This document shows positions 12,647-21,825 of a stretch of DNA of 25,178 nucleotides, one piece after another (the first letter of the stretch is position 1; each line of letters opens with the position of its first letter). The notes below the pieces were generated by a model that saw only the letters and a program-made list of their open reading frames with translations, did no database searches and was not told where the DNA came from. Made by a program: the position numbers and the translations under genes. The stretch covers positions 1 to 25,178 of the forward strand of contig JBPCJK010000134.1 of NCBI GenBank assembly GCA_051005375.1. The letters run 5' to 3'. Source of the stretch: JADDRA01 sp051005375 (GTDB taxonomy: Bacteria > Actinomycetota > Acidimicrobiia > Acidimicrobiales > CADCSY01).

Positions 12647-14323
12647 GTGCTGTTGGAGCTGGTCGTCACCAACCTCGGGGTCATCCCCGAGTTGTCACTG
12701 GTCCTGGGACCGGGCATGACCGCCCTCACCGGGGAGACAGGGGCGGGCAAGACCCTGGTGGTGACGGCCATCGAGCTCCTGGTGGGGGGGCGGGCCGACG
12801 CCGCCATGGTCCGTCCTGGCTCCGCCGAGGCCCACATCGAGGGGCGCTTCGTCCGGGGAGACGGCGGGGAGGTGGTGCTGGCCCGCACCGTGCCGGCCGA
12901 GGGTCGCTCCCGGGCCTACGTCGACGGGCGGCTGGCTCCGGTGTCGGCGCTGGCCCAGGTGGCGCCCGACCTGGTCGACCTGCATGGCCAGCACAGCCAC
13001 CAGTCCCTTCTGGCGCCGTCCACCCAGCGTGGTGCCCTTGATCGCTTCTGCGGTATCGACCTGGCCCCGCTGACTGCCGCTCGGCGGCGCCTGGCCGACG
13101 CAGAGTCGGCGCTGGCCGCCGTGGGCGGCGATGCCACTGAACGAGCCCGCCAGCTCGACTTGTTGACCTTCGAGGTCGCCGAGCTCGACCGAGCGGGTCT
13201 GGCTGATCCTGACGAGGAGACCGCCCTGGAGGCGGAGGAGGACGTCCTGGCCGATGCCACCGCTCACCGCCAGGTCGCCGTCGAGGCCTATGCCGCTCTG
13301 GCCGACGACGGGAGCGCCGTCGACGCCGTGGGTCTGGCCCTCGCCAAGGTCGCCGGCCGGGGCCCGTTTGCCGACACCGAGGCCCGCCTGCGGTCGCTGG
13401 CCGCCGAGGTTGCCGAGGTGGCCAGCGACCTGCGCCGCACCGGGGAGTCGATCGAGGAGGATCCCATCCGCCTGGAGCAGCTCCGGGCCCGCCGGGCGCT
13501 CCTGTACCGGCTGCGGCGCCGCTACCAGGCCGCCACCCTGGCCGATCTGTTGGTGGCCGAAGCCCAGGTCCGAGCTCGCCTCGACGAGCTTCGAGGGTAC
13601 GACCGCAGCGCAGCCGAGCTGGAGGCATCCCAAGCCCTGGCCCGGGCCGACGCCGCCACCGCCGCCGCCACGGTGGGCCAGGCCCGTCGCCAGGGCGCGC
13701 CCAGCTTGGCGGCCGCCGTCGAGGGCCACCTCCACCAGCTGGCCCTGCCCCGGGCCCGTGTCGAGGTCGCCGTGATCGGCGACGACCCCGGTGATGATGT
13801 CCGCTTCCTGCTGGCCGCCAACCCCGGCGAACTCCCTCTTCCCTTGGCCAAGGTGGCCTCGGGCGGGGAGCTGTCGCGGACCATGCTGGCCCTGCGCCTG
13901 GCCATAGGTGACTCCGCTCCTGTTGCACCATCCCTCCGTCCGGGAGGCACGAGCCTGGGAGGCAAAACCCTGGTGTTCGACGAGGTGGACGCCGGCATCG
14001 GCGGTGAGGCGGCGCTGGCCGTGGGTCGGGCGCTGTCGGTTCTGGGGGAGGGAAACCAGGTGCTGGTGGTGACCCACCTCCCCCAGGTGGCCGCCTTCGC
14101 TGGCGCCCAGGTGGCGGTGGCCAAGGTCGAAGAGGGAGGGCGGGTGGTGGCCTCCGCCCGGGTGCTCGACGTCGACGACCGGGTCATCGAGGTGTCTCGG
14201 ATGCTGTCCGGTCAGCCCGAGAGCGATGCCGCCCGGGGCCATGCCGAGGAGCTGCTGTCGGTGGCGGCCAGGCAGCGGTCGGCCCCGTCAGGAGCCGCCG
14301 CCCCAGGGTCGGACCGACGATGA
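12647..14323 (+). CDS. recN: DNA repair protein RecN
   Basis: 558 residues. It starts with the family-typical LLELVVTNLGVI. The Walker A is GETGAGKT (residues 29-36). A central coiled-coil region runs from about residue 150 to 360. The SMC-like signature ASGGELSRTMLALRLA is near residue 404 and the Walker B LVFDEVDAGIGGEAA near residue 443. RecN is an SMC-family ATPase that acts on double-strand breaks before RecA-dependent recombination. The GTG at 12647 is the start that keeps the conserved N-terminus; a TAG lies just upstream in frame. Its stop overlaps the steA ATG (ATGA). Confidence 0.95.
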   Translation: MLLELVVTNLGVIPELSLVLGPGMTALTGETGAGKTLVVTAIELLVGGRADAAMVRPGSAEAHIEGRFVRGDGGEVVLARTVPAEGRSRAYVDGRLAPVSALAQVAPDLVDLHGQHSHQSLLAPSTQRGALDRFCGIDLAPLTAARRRLADAESALAAVGGDATERARQLDLLTFEVAELDRAGLADPDEETALEAEEDVLADATAHRQVAVEAYAALADDGSAVDAVGLALAKVAGRGPFADTEARLRSLAAEVAEVASDLRRTGESIEEDPIRLEQLRARRALLYRLRRRYQAATLADLLVAEAQVRARLDELRGYDRSAAELEASQALARADAATAAATVGQARRQGAPSLAAAVEGHLHQLALPRARVEVAVIGDDPGDDVRFLLAANPGELPLPLAKVASGGELSRTMLALRLAIGDSAPVAPSLRPGGTSLGGKTLVFDEVDAGIGGEAALAVGRALSVLGEGNQVLVVTHLPQVAAFAGAQVAVAKVEEGGRVVASARVLDVDDRVIEVSRMLSGQPESDAARGHAEELLSVAARQRSAPSGAAAPGSDRR

Positions 14324-15456
14324 CCAACGGCGTAGACCACCGCCTGGTCAGCGGGCCGGCCCGGGTGGGCCGGCGCACCAAGGACCTCATCCCCCATCTG
14401 CGCCAGGGCGACGTCGCCGTCATCGACCACCTCGACCTCGACCGGGTGGCGGCCGAGGGCCTGGTCCTGGCCGGTCCCGCCGCGGTGATCAACGCCGCGC
14501 CATCGGTCTCGGGCCGCTATCCCAACCTCGGCCCCCTGCTCATCGTCGCCGCCGGCATCCCCCTGGTGGACGGCGTAGGCGGTGATGTGCTGGAGGTGCT
14601 CAAGGATGGGGACGAAGTCCGCATCGACCTCGACCGGGTGACCTGCGGGGCGTGGTCGGCCCAGGGGGTTCGCCAGGACAACGACAACCTGGAGCGCTTG
14701 ATCGAGGAGTCCCGAGCCGTCGTGGGCGACGAGCTCGAGCGCTTCGCCACCAACACCCTGGAGTACCTGCGCAGCGAACACCGGCTGTTGCTGGGACCGC
14801 TCAAGGCGCCCGATACCGGGGTGGCGCTGGCCGGCAGGCACGTGCTCGTCGTGGTCCGGGGCCACGACTACCGGGAAGACCTGGCCGCGCTGCGGCGCTA
14901 CGTCGACGAGGTCCGCCCCGTGCTGATGGCGGTCGACGGCGGCGCAGATGCCCTCCTGGAGATGGGGCGCATGCCCGACCTGGTGGTCGGCGACATGGAC
15001 TCGGTCTCCGAGCGGGCCTTGCGCAGCGGAGCGGCCTTGGTGGTCCATGCCTTTCCCGGCCCGGACGGGTCTGCTCCCGGCGCCGCCCGCCTGGAGGCGC
15101 TGGGCCTGGCCTACACGCGCTTTGAAGCGCCGGGCACCAGTGAGGACATCGCCTTGTTGCTGGCCTACGAGAGTGGCGCCGAGCTCATCGCCGCCGTGGG
15201 CACCCACAGCTCCATGAACGACTTCCTCGACAAGGGACGAGCGGGGATGGCCTCGACCTTCCTGGTCCGCATGAAGATCGGCCCCAAGCTGGTGGACGCC
15301 AAGGGCGTGAGCCGCCTCTACCAGTCCAAGGTGCATAAGACCGACCTCCTGTTGTTGGTGGTGGCCGCCCTGTTCGCCCTCATAGTCGTCACCGCCGTCA
15401 GCCAGCCCGCCCGACTGTTCCTCGATAACCTCTGGAACGCCCTCCGGCTGGGCTGA
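14320..15456 (+). CDS. steA: SteA-like putative cytokinetic ring protein
   Basis: 378 residues. The N-terminal part includes GPARVGRRTKDLIPHLRQGDVAVIDHLDLD and INAAPSVSGRYPNLGP. A thiamine-pyrophosphokinase-like domain follows (MAVDGGADALLEMGRMPDLVVGDMDSV; then TSEDIALLLAY). The C-terminus has a membrane helix (DLLLLVVAALFALIVVTAV) with a short tail. In Corynebacterium SteA and its partner SteB affect cell separation and septal wall remodelling. The gene starts by ATGA overlap with recN and ends by TGATG overlap with steB, so the pair is coupled. It is likely anchored to the membrane with the enzyme-like domain inside the cell. Confidence 0.9.
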   Translation: MTNGVDHRLVSGPARVGRRTKDLIPHLRQGDVAVIDHLDLDRVAAEGLVLAGPAAVINAAPSVSGRYPNLGPLLIVAAGIPLVDGVGGDVLEVLKDGDEVRIDLDRVTCGAWSAQGVRQDNDNLERLIEESRAVVGDELERFATNTLEYLRSEHRLLLGPLKAPDTGVALAGRHVLVVVRGHDYREDLAALRRYVDEVRPVLMAVDGGADALLEMGRMPDLVVGDMDSVSERALRSGAALVVHAFPGPDGSAPGAARLEALGLAYTRFEAPGTSEDIALLLAYESGAELIAAVGTHSSMNDFLDKGRAGMASTFLVRMKIGPKLVDAKGVSRLYQSKVHKTDLLLLVVAALFALIVVTAVSQPARLFLDNLWNALRLG

Positions 15457-16454
15457 TGGTCAACTTCCGCTACCACATCATCTCCATCGTCGCCGTCTTC
15501 CTCGCCCTCGGCATAGGCGTGGTCATGGGCTCGGCCGTCATCGACCAGACCGTGGTTGACACCTTGAAGGAGCAGCAGGGGAGCATCAACGAGCGAGTCG
15601 ACCAGGTCGTGGTCGAAAACGGCGACCTGCGCACCAACCTTTCGGATCTGCAGGGGCGGTCCAAGCAGCTGGCCGACGAGGGCAGCGAGCGCTTGCTCGC
15701 CGGCACCCTGGCCGAGGTCCCCGTGCTGGTCCTGGCCGTGCGGGGGGTGGAATCCGAAGGCCTGGACGACCTGGTCAACCTGCTCGGCACCGCCGAGGCC
15801 GACTACCAGGGGACGTTGTGGTTCACCTCCCGCTTCGTCCTGGACAAGGCAGAGGACAGGCGCGACCTGGCCCGCGTGCTGGGCCAGAGCGATCAGCTGC
15901 CGGCGAGCGTGCTGCGGACCGCGGCCATCGGCCGGCTGACGGACGCCCTGGCTGCCGGCGCCTCGGCGGAGCCCCGGTCGGTACCCGTGGGCCAGGCCGC
16001 CGGCCCGCCGGCGCAACCGACCTTGGGCAGCGCCACCATCGCCGAGCTCCGGGAGGCCGGTTTCGTGGACTACGACGCCCCTGACGGCGCGCCCGAGGGC
16101 ACCGCCGGCCTGGCCGCTCCCGGCACCCGCATGGTGCTGGTGGCAGGCCCTAACGCCGTCGTCGCAGACGCCCTGTTGGCACTGCCGGTGGCCCGGGCCC
16201 TGGTCGGTGAGGGAAACGAGGCCCGGGTAGCGGTCCTGGCCGCAGAGGCCTTCGCCGCCGGCGACGGAAAGCGGGGAGAGTTCACCGAGGCATTGCAAGC
16301 CGACGACGTCCGTTCCCTCCAGCTGTCGACGGTCAACGACATCGACGACTTCGCCGGTCGTCTGGCGGCGGTCCTGGCCCTACAGGATCTGGGCGAAGGC
16401 CGCGTCGGCCACTACGGTCGGGGTGCACGCTTGATCCCTGCTCCCGCCGGGTGA
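15456..16454 (+). CDS. steB: SteB / MctB-family membrane-anchored protein
   Basis: 332 residues. It starts VNFRYHIISIVAVFLALGIGVVMGS, one N-terminal membrane helix typical of the family often annotated as copper transporter MctB. A coiled coil (about residues 28-75, DTLKEQQGSINERVDQVVVE) follows, then an external domain. No Cys-rich or clear metal-binding motif is visible, so the copper label is not supported by the sequence. Position directly after steA points to the SteB role in cell separation. The stop overlaps the GTG of the murJ-like gene (GTGA). Confidence 0.85.
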   Translation: MVNFRYHIISIVAVFLALGIGVVMGSAVIDQTVVDTLKEQQGSINERVDQVVVENGDLRTNLSDLQGRSKQLADEGSERLLAGTLAEVPVLVLAVRGVESEGLDDLVNLLGTAEADYQGTLWFTSRFVLDKAEDRRDLARVLGQSDQLPASVLRTAAIGRLTDALAAGASAEPRSVPVGQAAGPPAQPTLGSATIAELREAGFVDYDAPDGAPEGTAGLAAPGTRMVLVAGPNAVVADALLALPVARALVGEGNEARVAVLAAEAFAAGDGKRGEFTEALQADDVRSLQLSTVNDIDDFAGRLAAVLALQDLGEGRVGHYGRGARLIPAPAG

Positions 16455-18106
16455 CGCCCGAGGAGGCCGACGCCGAGGCCCACCGGGCGGTTCTCGGCGG
16501 GAAGGGGCCAGGTCGCCCTGGGCCCGACCTGGCCCGCTCCACGGCGGCGATGACCGCCCTCACCCTGGCCTCACGGCTCACCGGGCTGGTCCGGGTGCTG
16601 GTGGTGGCGGCGGTGCTCGGCACCACCTTCCTGGGCAACACCTTCCAGTCGGCCAACAGCGTCCCCAACCTGGTCTTCGAGCTTTTCGCCGCCGGCGCCC
16701 TGCAAGCGGTGATGATCCCCACTCTGGTGCAGTTGCTCGACCGGGGTGACCGAGACGAGGCCGGGTACGTGGCCGGCTCCCTTCTCGGACTGGCCCTGGC
16801 CGTCCTGGCCGTGGTGGCGGCGGTGGGGATGCTGGCCGCCCCTTGGGTCATGCGGGTGCTGGTGGCCGGGGTGGCCTCGCCGGAGGTCCGCGACGCCCAG
16901 GTCCACCTGGGCACCGTCCTGCTGTGGTTCTTCCTGCCCCAGGTCGTGCTCTACGCCGCCGGGATGGTGGCCACCGCCCTGCTCAACGCCGACGGCCGCT
17001 TCGCCCTGCCCGTCGCCGCCCCCATCGCCAACAACTTGGTGGTGGTGGCCTCGTGCTGGCTTTTCTGGCAGCTCCGCCACGGCGCCCCACCCGACCTCGA
17101 CCTCACCGCCGCCCAGACGGTCGTGCTCGGGGCGGGTACGACTCTCGGGGTGCTGGCCCTGTCCGCCCTACCCTTGATGGCGGTGGTGCGCCGGGGCTTC
17201 TCCCTCCGTCCCCGCTTCGACCTCGGCCACCCGTCGGTGCGGCGCGTCGTGCGTCAGAGCGGGTGGGCGGCGCTCTTCCTGGTGGCCACCCAGATCCTGT
17301 TGGGGGTGGTCCTGGTGCTGGCCAACGCCGTGGAAGGCGGGGTGGTGGCCTACCAGGTGGCCTACACCCTGTTCCTGGTGCCCCACGCCCTGTTCGCCCT
17401 GCCGGTGCTGACCGCCTTGTTCCCCACCCTGGCCCGCAACGCCGCCGTCGGCGACGACGTCGCCTACGCCCGCACGGTGGCATCGGGAGTCCGGGCCATC
17501 GCCTACCTGGTGCTGCCGGCGGCCGCCGCCCTGGCCGCCCTGTCAGGCCCCCTGGCCCGGCTCCTGCTGTTCGGCGCCGGTCGCTCGGGCACCGCGGCGG
17601 TGGCCAGTGCCGTACTCGCCTTCGCCCCCGGCCTGGTGGGCTACGGCGCCTTCATCTTCCTGGCCCGGGCGCTCTACGCCCGGGGTGACACCCGCACCCC
17701 GGGGCTGGTGCACCTGGGGGTGGTGGGGGTGGCGGCGGTGGCCATGGCCGCCCTGTCCGGCGTGGTTGACGGGCCGGGACGGGTGGCGGCCCTGGCCGCC
17801 GCCCACTCCGGGGCCTACCTGGCCGGCGCGGTGGTGCTCGGCGCCCGGGTCCGCCAGCGGATGCCGCCGCAGTTTCGTCCGGCGCTGGCTCGACCGCTCG
17901 TCGCCGGTGCCGCCGCCGCCGCCGCCGCAGGAGCGGCGATGTGGCTGGTGCAACAGCCGATCCCCACCGCCGGCCGGCTGGCCTCGCTGGCCGCCGTGGT
18001 CGTCGCCGGCACCGTCGGCGTGGCCGTCTACCTCGGTGCCCAGGTGGCACTGGCCGGCACCCGTCCCGGCGCGGTGGTGGCCCTGCTTCGGGGTGCCGAT
18101 GGCTGA
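16451..18106 (+). CDS. MurJ-like lipid flippase (MOP superfamily)
   Basis: 551 residues with about 14 membrane helices. After a short cytoplasmic N-terminus, STAAMTALTLASRLTGLVRVLVVAAVLG and NTFQSANSVPNLVFELFAAGALQAVMIPTLV match the MurJ/MviN signature region. FALPVAAPIANN and the APGLVGYGAFIFLARALYARGDTRTP segment also fit. MurJ moves lipid II across the membrane; homologues can move other lipid-linked glycans. As it sits with a glycosyltransferase and a WecA/MraY-like enzyme, it may serve a different glycan. The GTG at 16451 overlaps the steB stop. Confidence 0.88.
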   Translation: MTPEEADAEAHRAVLGGKGPGRPGPDLARSTAAMTALTLASRLTGLVRVLVVAAVLGTTFLGNTFQSANSVPNLVFELFAAGALQAVMIPTLVQLLDRGDRDEAGYVAGSLLGLALAVLAVVAAVGMLAAPWVMRVLVAGVASPEVRDAQVHLGTVLLWFFLPQVVLYAAGMVATALLNADGRFALPVAAPIANNLVVVASCWLFWQLRHGAPPDLDLTAAQTVVLGAGTTLGVLALSALPLMAVVRRGFSLRPRFDLGHPSVRRVVRQSGWAALFLVATQILLGVVLVLANAVEGGVVAYQVAYTLFLVPHALFALPVLTALFPTLARNAAVGDDVAYARTVASGVRAIAYLVLPAAAALAALSGPLARLLLFGAGRSGTAAVASAVLAFAPGLVGYGAFIFLARALYARGDTRTPGLVHLGVVGVAAVAMAALSGVVDGPGRVAALAAAHSGAYLAGAVVLGARVRQRMPPQFRPALARPLVAGAAAAAAAGAAMWLVQQPIPTAGRLASLAAVVVAGTVGVAVYLGAQVALAGTRPGAVVALLRGADG

Positions 18107-18250
18107 GCGGTGCCGGGATGGTGGCCCGACGCTTCTGGACCCTGGAGCGAGACATTTTGCCCGCGTTCCTGGAGCCAGAACGGGAGCAGGTCGACCGTGG
18201 CGCGGTTGGCAGGAGCACCTTCAACTCACCGTCGAACCTCTGGTTCGGCT
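18107..18250. other. Gap with palindrome before glycosyltransferase
   Basis: A 144-nt gap in an otherwise overlapping gene series. It contains the perfect inverted repeat CGAACC-TCT-GGTTCG (18233-18247), ending 3 nt before the GTG start. It resembles an actinobacterial LexA box but has 5 rather than 4 bases between GAAC and GTTC. No -10 box or small gene is evident. Confidence 0.45.
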
Positions 18251-19390
18251 GTGAGCCGCCGCGTAGAGCGGGGTCGGGTGCTGCAGCTCCTCGGCCCCTC
18301 CACCGGGGGCATCCGCCGCCATGTCGCCCACCTGACCGAGAGGCTCCGGCAGGGGGGTTGGTCGGTGGAGACGGCCGGGCCGGCCGGGGTGTTCGACGGG
18401 CTGGCGGTGGCCCTCGACCACGTCGTCGAGGTGCCCGCCCGGTTCCCGTCCCCTCACCTCCGGGGCGTGCTGAATGCCCGAGGGGCCCTGACCGGCATCG
18501 TCGACGGCTTCGACGTGGTCCACGCCCACGGCCTCAAGGCGGGCTGGCTGGCGGGATCCCTGGTCCGGCGACCGCCGCTGGTGGCCACGGTGCACAACCT
18601 GGTCCTGGCCGAGGCCTCGGGGGCTGCCACGCCGGTGTTGCGCCTCCTCGAGGGCCGGTTGCCGTCTCGAGTGGAGCGCACGGTGGCTGCCTCCCGCCAG
18701 GTGGCCAGGCGCTTCACCGGGCTGCCGGGCGCCGGCCGGGTGCGGACGATCCCACCGGTGTGGCCCCCACCTCGACCAGGGCGACCCCGCGACCAGGTCC
18801 GAGCCGAGTTGGGATCGGGTCCCGACCAGCTCCTGGTGGTCGCCGTCGCCCGCCTCCACCCCCAGAAGGACCTCGCCACCCTGGTCGAGGCCATGGGCCG
18901 GCTGCATCGCCGGGTGGGTGGGGCCCGCGGCGCCATCGTGGGCGAGGGCCCCCTGGAGGTCGACCTCCGTCGACACATCGGCCGGCTCGGGTTGTCCGAG
19001 GTGGTGACCCTGGCCGGCGCCTGGTCCTCGAGCGCCGACGCCCTGGCCGCGGCCGACGTCGTGGTCGTCTGCTCGCGATGGGAATCAGGACCGTTGGTGG
19101 CCTGGGAGGCGATGCAACTCGGGCGCCCGCTGGTCAGCACCCCGGTGGGGGCGGTGCCCGACGTGGTGGTCGACGGCGTGAGTGGGCGGCTGACCCCCGT
19201 CGGCGACGCCAGCGCCCTGGCTGACACCCTCGAGGCGGTCCTGAGCGACCCCTCGAAAGCCCAGGCGCTGGGGGAGGCCGGCCGCACCGCTGTGGGGGCC
19301 AGGTACGACCTGATCTCGCTGGTGGCGAGGATCGAGGCCGTCTACCACGAGGCCATGGCGGTGGGGCCCAGGCAGGGGTGGCGGCGATGA
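18251..19390 (+). CDS. Glycosyltransferase, GT-B fold (GT4-like)
   Basis: 379 residues. The N-terminal domain begins RVLQLLGPSTGGIRRHVAHL with a Gly-Gly loop that binds the acceptor/donor cleft. The C-terminal domain has AVARLHPQKDLATLVEAM, IVGEGPLE, and the EX7E nucleotide-sugar motif ESGPLVAWE (Glu278, Glu286), then GRPLVSTPVGAVPDVVVDGVSGRL. This is a retaining GT4-type enzyme using a nucleotide sugar in the cytoplasm. Acceptor and sugar are unknown; the neighbours suggest a lipid-linked envelope glycan. GTG 18251 gives the usual N-terminus. An upstream extension to 18110 is open, but its composition is unlike the protein. The stop overlaps the next ATG (ATGA). Confidence 0.88.
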   Translation: MSRRVERGRVLQLLGPSTGGIRRHVAHLTERLRQGGWSVETAGPAGVFDGLAVALDHVVEVPARFPSPHLRGVLNARGALTGIVDGFDVVHAHGLKAGWLAGSLVRRPPLVATVHNLVLAEASGAATPVLRLLEGRLPSRVERTVAASRQVARRFTGLPGAGRVRTIPPVWPPPRPGRPRDQVRAELGSGPDQLLVVAVARLHPQKDLATLVEAMGRLHRRVGGARGAIVGEGPLEVDLRRHIGRLGLSEVVTLAGAWSSSADALAAADVVVVCSRWESGPLVAWEAMQLGRPLVSTPVGAVPDVVVDGVSGRLTPVGDASALADTLEAVLSDPSKAQALGEAGRTAVGARYDLISLVARIEAVYHEAMAVGPRQGWRR

Positions 19391-21825
19391 ACCCTGCCTG
19401 CCGGCGGGGGTGGAGTCACCGGCTGGGCGGCTCGTTGCTGGCTGTGGTCGTCGGCGTGGCCCTGCTCACGGCGTCGGGTTCGTCGGCGTCGGGTTCGTCG
19501 GCGTCGGCTTCGTCGGCGTCCCCTGGCGCTGCGCTGGTCGTCACCGGCCAGGGCATCCCCCAAGCCGTCGACCGGGTGCTGATCCTCAGCCTGCCCCGGC
19601 TGCGGTGGGCTGACGTGGCTGCCGCCCAACCGCCGGCGCTCGTCGGTCTCTTGGCCCGCAGCGCGGTGGCATCCATGAGCGTGCGCACCCTGGGCGCCGA
19701 GACCTCGGCCGGGGAGGGGTACGCCACCATCGGGGCCGGCAACCGGGCCACCGTCGAAGAGGAGGTCGCCGGGTTGGCCTTTCCCGTCGATGCCGGCACC
19801 GGCGAGGGGCCGGCGGGCACCGTCTTCGAACGGGACTGCGCCTGTGACGTGGCGGGGGCGTCGGTGGTCCACCTGGGCACGGCCGAGATCGACGCCCGCA
19901 ACCGCAGGTTGCTCTACGGGGCCGAAGTCGGCTCCCTGGGGGCGGCGTTGGCCAAGGCCGGGCGCACCGTGGCCGTGGTCGGCAACGCCGACGGCTCGCT
20001 CGACGGGCAGCCTTCCCAAGACGGCGATGCCGGGCTCCACCGGGAGGCGGCCCTCGCCGTGGTGGACCGTGAGGGTCGGGTCCCTGCCGGCGCCGTCGGA
20101 GCCCAGTTGTCGATGAAGGATCCGTCGGCGCCGTTCGGGGTGCGCACCGATGTCGACGCCACTGTCGCCGCCTTCAACGCCGCCTGGGACCAGTCCGACG
20201 TCGTCCTGCTCGAGGCCAGCGACCTCGAGCGCGTCGACCGCTGGGCTGCCGAGCGGTCCGGCCGGGAGGCCGGGGTCGGGCCGGACAAGGTCAGCGCTGA
20301 ACGGGCCGCAGCCCTTGACGGGGCCGACCGGCTGCTGGCCAAGGTCCTCCCCCTGGTCGACCTCCGCCGCGACCTGGTGGTGGTCGTCAGCCCCGACGAG
20401 CCCCGGGGCGGACCTACCGAGCTCACCGTCGGCGCCATCGCCGGGCCGGGGTTCCGGCCCGGTCTGGCCCGCAGTGGCACCACCAGAAGAGACGGCTTCG
20501 TGACCCTGCCCGACCTCGCCCCCACCGTGCTGCGGGCGTTCGGCGTTCCCCTGCCGAGCGCCGTCAACGGTGCCCCCATCACCTCGGGCGGTGGAGCCGG
20601 TTCCGGCCCGGCCGGCTTCTCGACGCTGAGCCGGCGACTGGCCGAGGACAGCCGGGTGGCGGTGTTCCGCAACCAGGTGGCGGGCCCGGTGACGGTGGCC
20701 TTCATCGTGACCCAGGTCCTGACCTATGCCCTGGCCGCCCTGATCCTGACCAGTGCCCGCCGGCGGGCCCGGCTCCGGCTTCCCGTCATGGTGCTGGCAC
20801 TGATGGGCACGGCCGGGCCCACGGTGGCCTTCCTCTCCGGACTGGTGTCCTACCGCCACCTCGGGTTGGCGGGCTACCTGGTCGCCTTCTTCGCCGCCTC
20901 GGCGGCCCTGGCCATGGCCGCGGTCGGGGTCGCCATCTGGGCCCAACGTCGGGGTGGTCCCCGCCTGGCCCGGGCCGGAACCCTGGCGGCGCCCCTGGTG
21001 TTGGCCGGACTGCTCCTGGCCGTGCTGGTCGTCGACATCGTCACCGGCGCCAAGCTGCAGTTGAACACTGTGTTCGGCTACTCGCCCATCGTCGCCGGGC
21101 GGTTCTCCGGCTACGGCAACCTGGCATCAGGGCTGGTGGCCATGTCGGCCATCGTCGTCGCCGCCGGTGCCTGGGGGGCGACCCAGCCGCGTGTTCGACC
21201 ATCTCCGGCCGGTCGTCGACGCAGCCTGGCTGCCGTGGCCACCCTCTTCGCCCTCACCGTGGCCGCCCTCGGCCTGCCCCGGTACGGGGCCGACGTGGGG
21301 GGGGTGCTGTCGGTGGTGCCGGCCTTCCTGGTCACGGTGCTGTTGCTCAGGGGTGTCACCCTCACGGTGCGGCGTCTCGGACTGGTGGCGCTGGTGACGG
21401 TGGGGGTGATCGCCGTCTTCGGCGCCGCCGACCTGGCCCGTCCAGCCGAGGCCCGCACCCACCTGGGCCGCTTCCTGGCCGTAGCCGCCGACGAGGGCGC
21501 CTCCGGTGTGGTGCCCATCATCGAGCGCAAGATGAGCGCCAACCTGCTCATCCTCACGTCGTCGGTGTGGACGCTGTTCATCCCCGTGGTCCTGGCCTTC
21601 CTGGTCTTCCTGGTCTGGCGGCGGGCCGGGTTCCTCGAGCGGTTGGAGGAACGGATGCCCGGCTCTCGCGCCTGCTTGGTCGGCGCCCTGGTGGTGGCGG
21701 TCCTGGGCGCCCTGCTCAACGACTCCGGGGTGGCCATCCCCGGCATCATGTTCGCCGTCCTGCTGCCGTACCTGACCATCCTCACCCTGGCCATCAACGA
21801 CGACCCCTGCCCCCCCAGGTGTTGA
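19387..21825 (+). CDS. Alkaline-phosphatase-like superfamily membrane protein
   Basis: 812 residues. An N-terminal hydrophobic segment (SLLAVVVGVALLTASG) is followed by a Ser/Ala-rich linker from a short repeat (GSSASGSSASASSAS). An external domain then follows, with DRVLILSLPRLRW (Asp62), GEGYATIGAGNRAT near residues 110-121, VVLLEASDLERVD and VVVVSPDEPRGG, in the order of metal-dependent alkaline phosphatase / phosphoglyceromutase-like enzymes. From about residue 437 there are nine or so membrane helices. The metal ligands can only be guessed; the canonical DHG...H motif is not obvious (SPDEPRG in its place), so catalysis is uncertain. It starts by ATGA overlap with the glycosyltransferase. 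It may add or remove phospho-groups on the outer side of a glycan made by this cluster. Confidence 0.75.
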   Translation: MNPACRRGWSHRLGGSLLAVVVGVALLTASGSSASGSSASASSASPGAALVVTGQGIPQAVDRVLILSLPRLRWADVAAAQPPALVGLLARSAVASMSVRTLGAETSAGEGYATIGAGNRATVEEEVAGLAFPVDAGTGEGPAGTVFERDCACDVAGASVVHLGTAEIDARNRRLLYGAEVGSLGAALAKAGRTVAVVGNADGSLDGQPSQDGDAGLHREAALAVVDREGRVPAGAVGAQLSMKDPSAPFGVRTDVDATVAAFNAAWDQSDVVLLEASDLERVDRWAAERSGREAGVGPDKVSAERAAALDGADRLLAKVLPLVDLRRDLVVVVSPDEPRGGPTELTVGAIAGPGFRPGLARSGTTRRDGFVTLPDLAPTVLRAFGVPLPSAVNGAPITSGGGAGSGPAGFSTLSRRLAEDSRVAVFRNQVAGPVTVAFIVTQVLTYALAALILTSARRRARLRLPVMVLALMGTAGPTVAFLSGLVSYRHLGLAGYLVAFFAASAALAMAAVGVAIWAQRRGGPRLARAGTLAAPLVLAGLLLAVLVVDIVTGAKLQLNTVFGYSPIVAGRFSGYGNLASGLVAMSAIVVAAGAWGATQPRVRPSPAGRRRSLAAVATLFALTVAALGLPRYGADVGGVLSVVPAFLVTVLLLRGVTLTVRRLGLVALVTVGVIAVFGAADLARPAEARTHLGRFLAVAADEGASGVVPIIERKMSANLLILTSSVWTLFIPVVLAFLVFLVWRRAGFLERLEERMPGSRACLVGALVVAVLGALLNDSGVAIPGIMFAVLLPYLTILTLAINDDPCPPRC

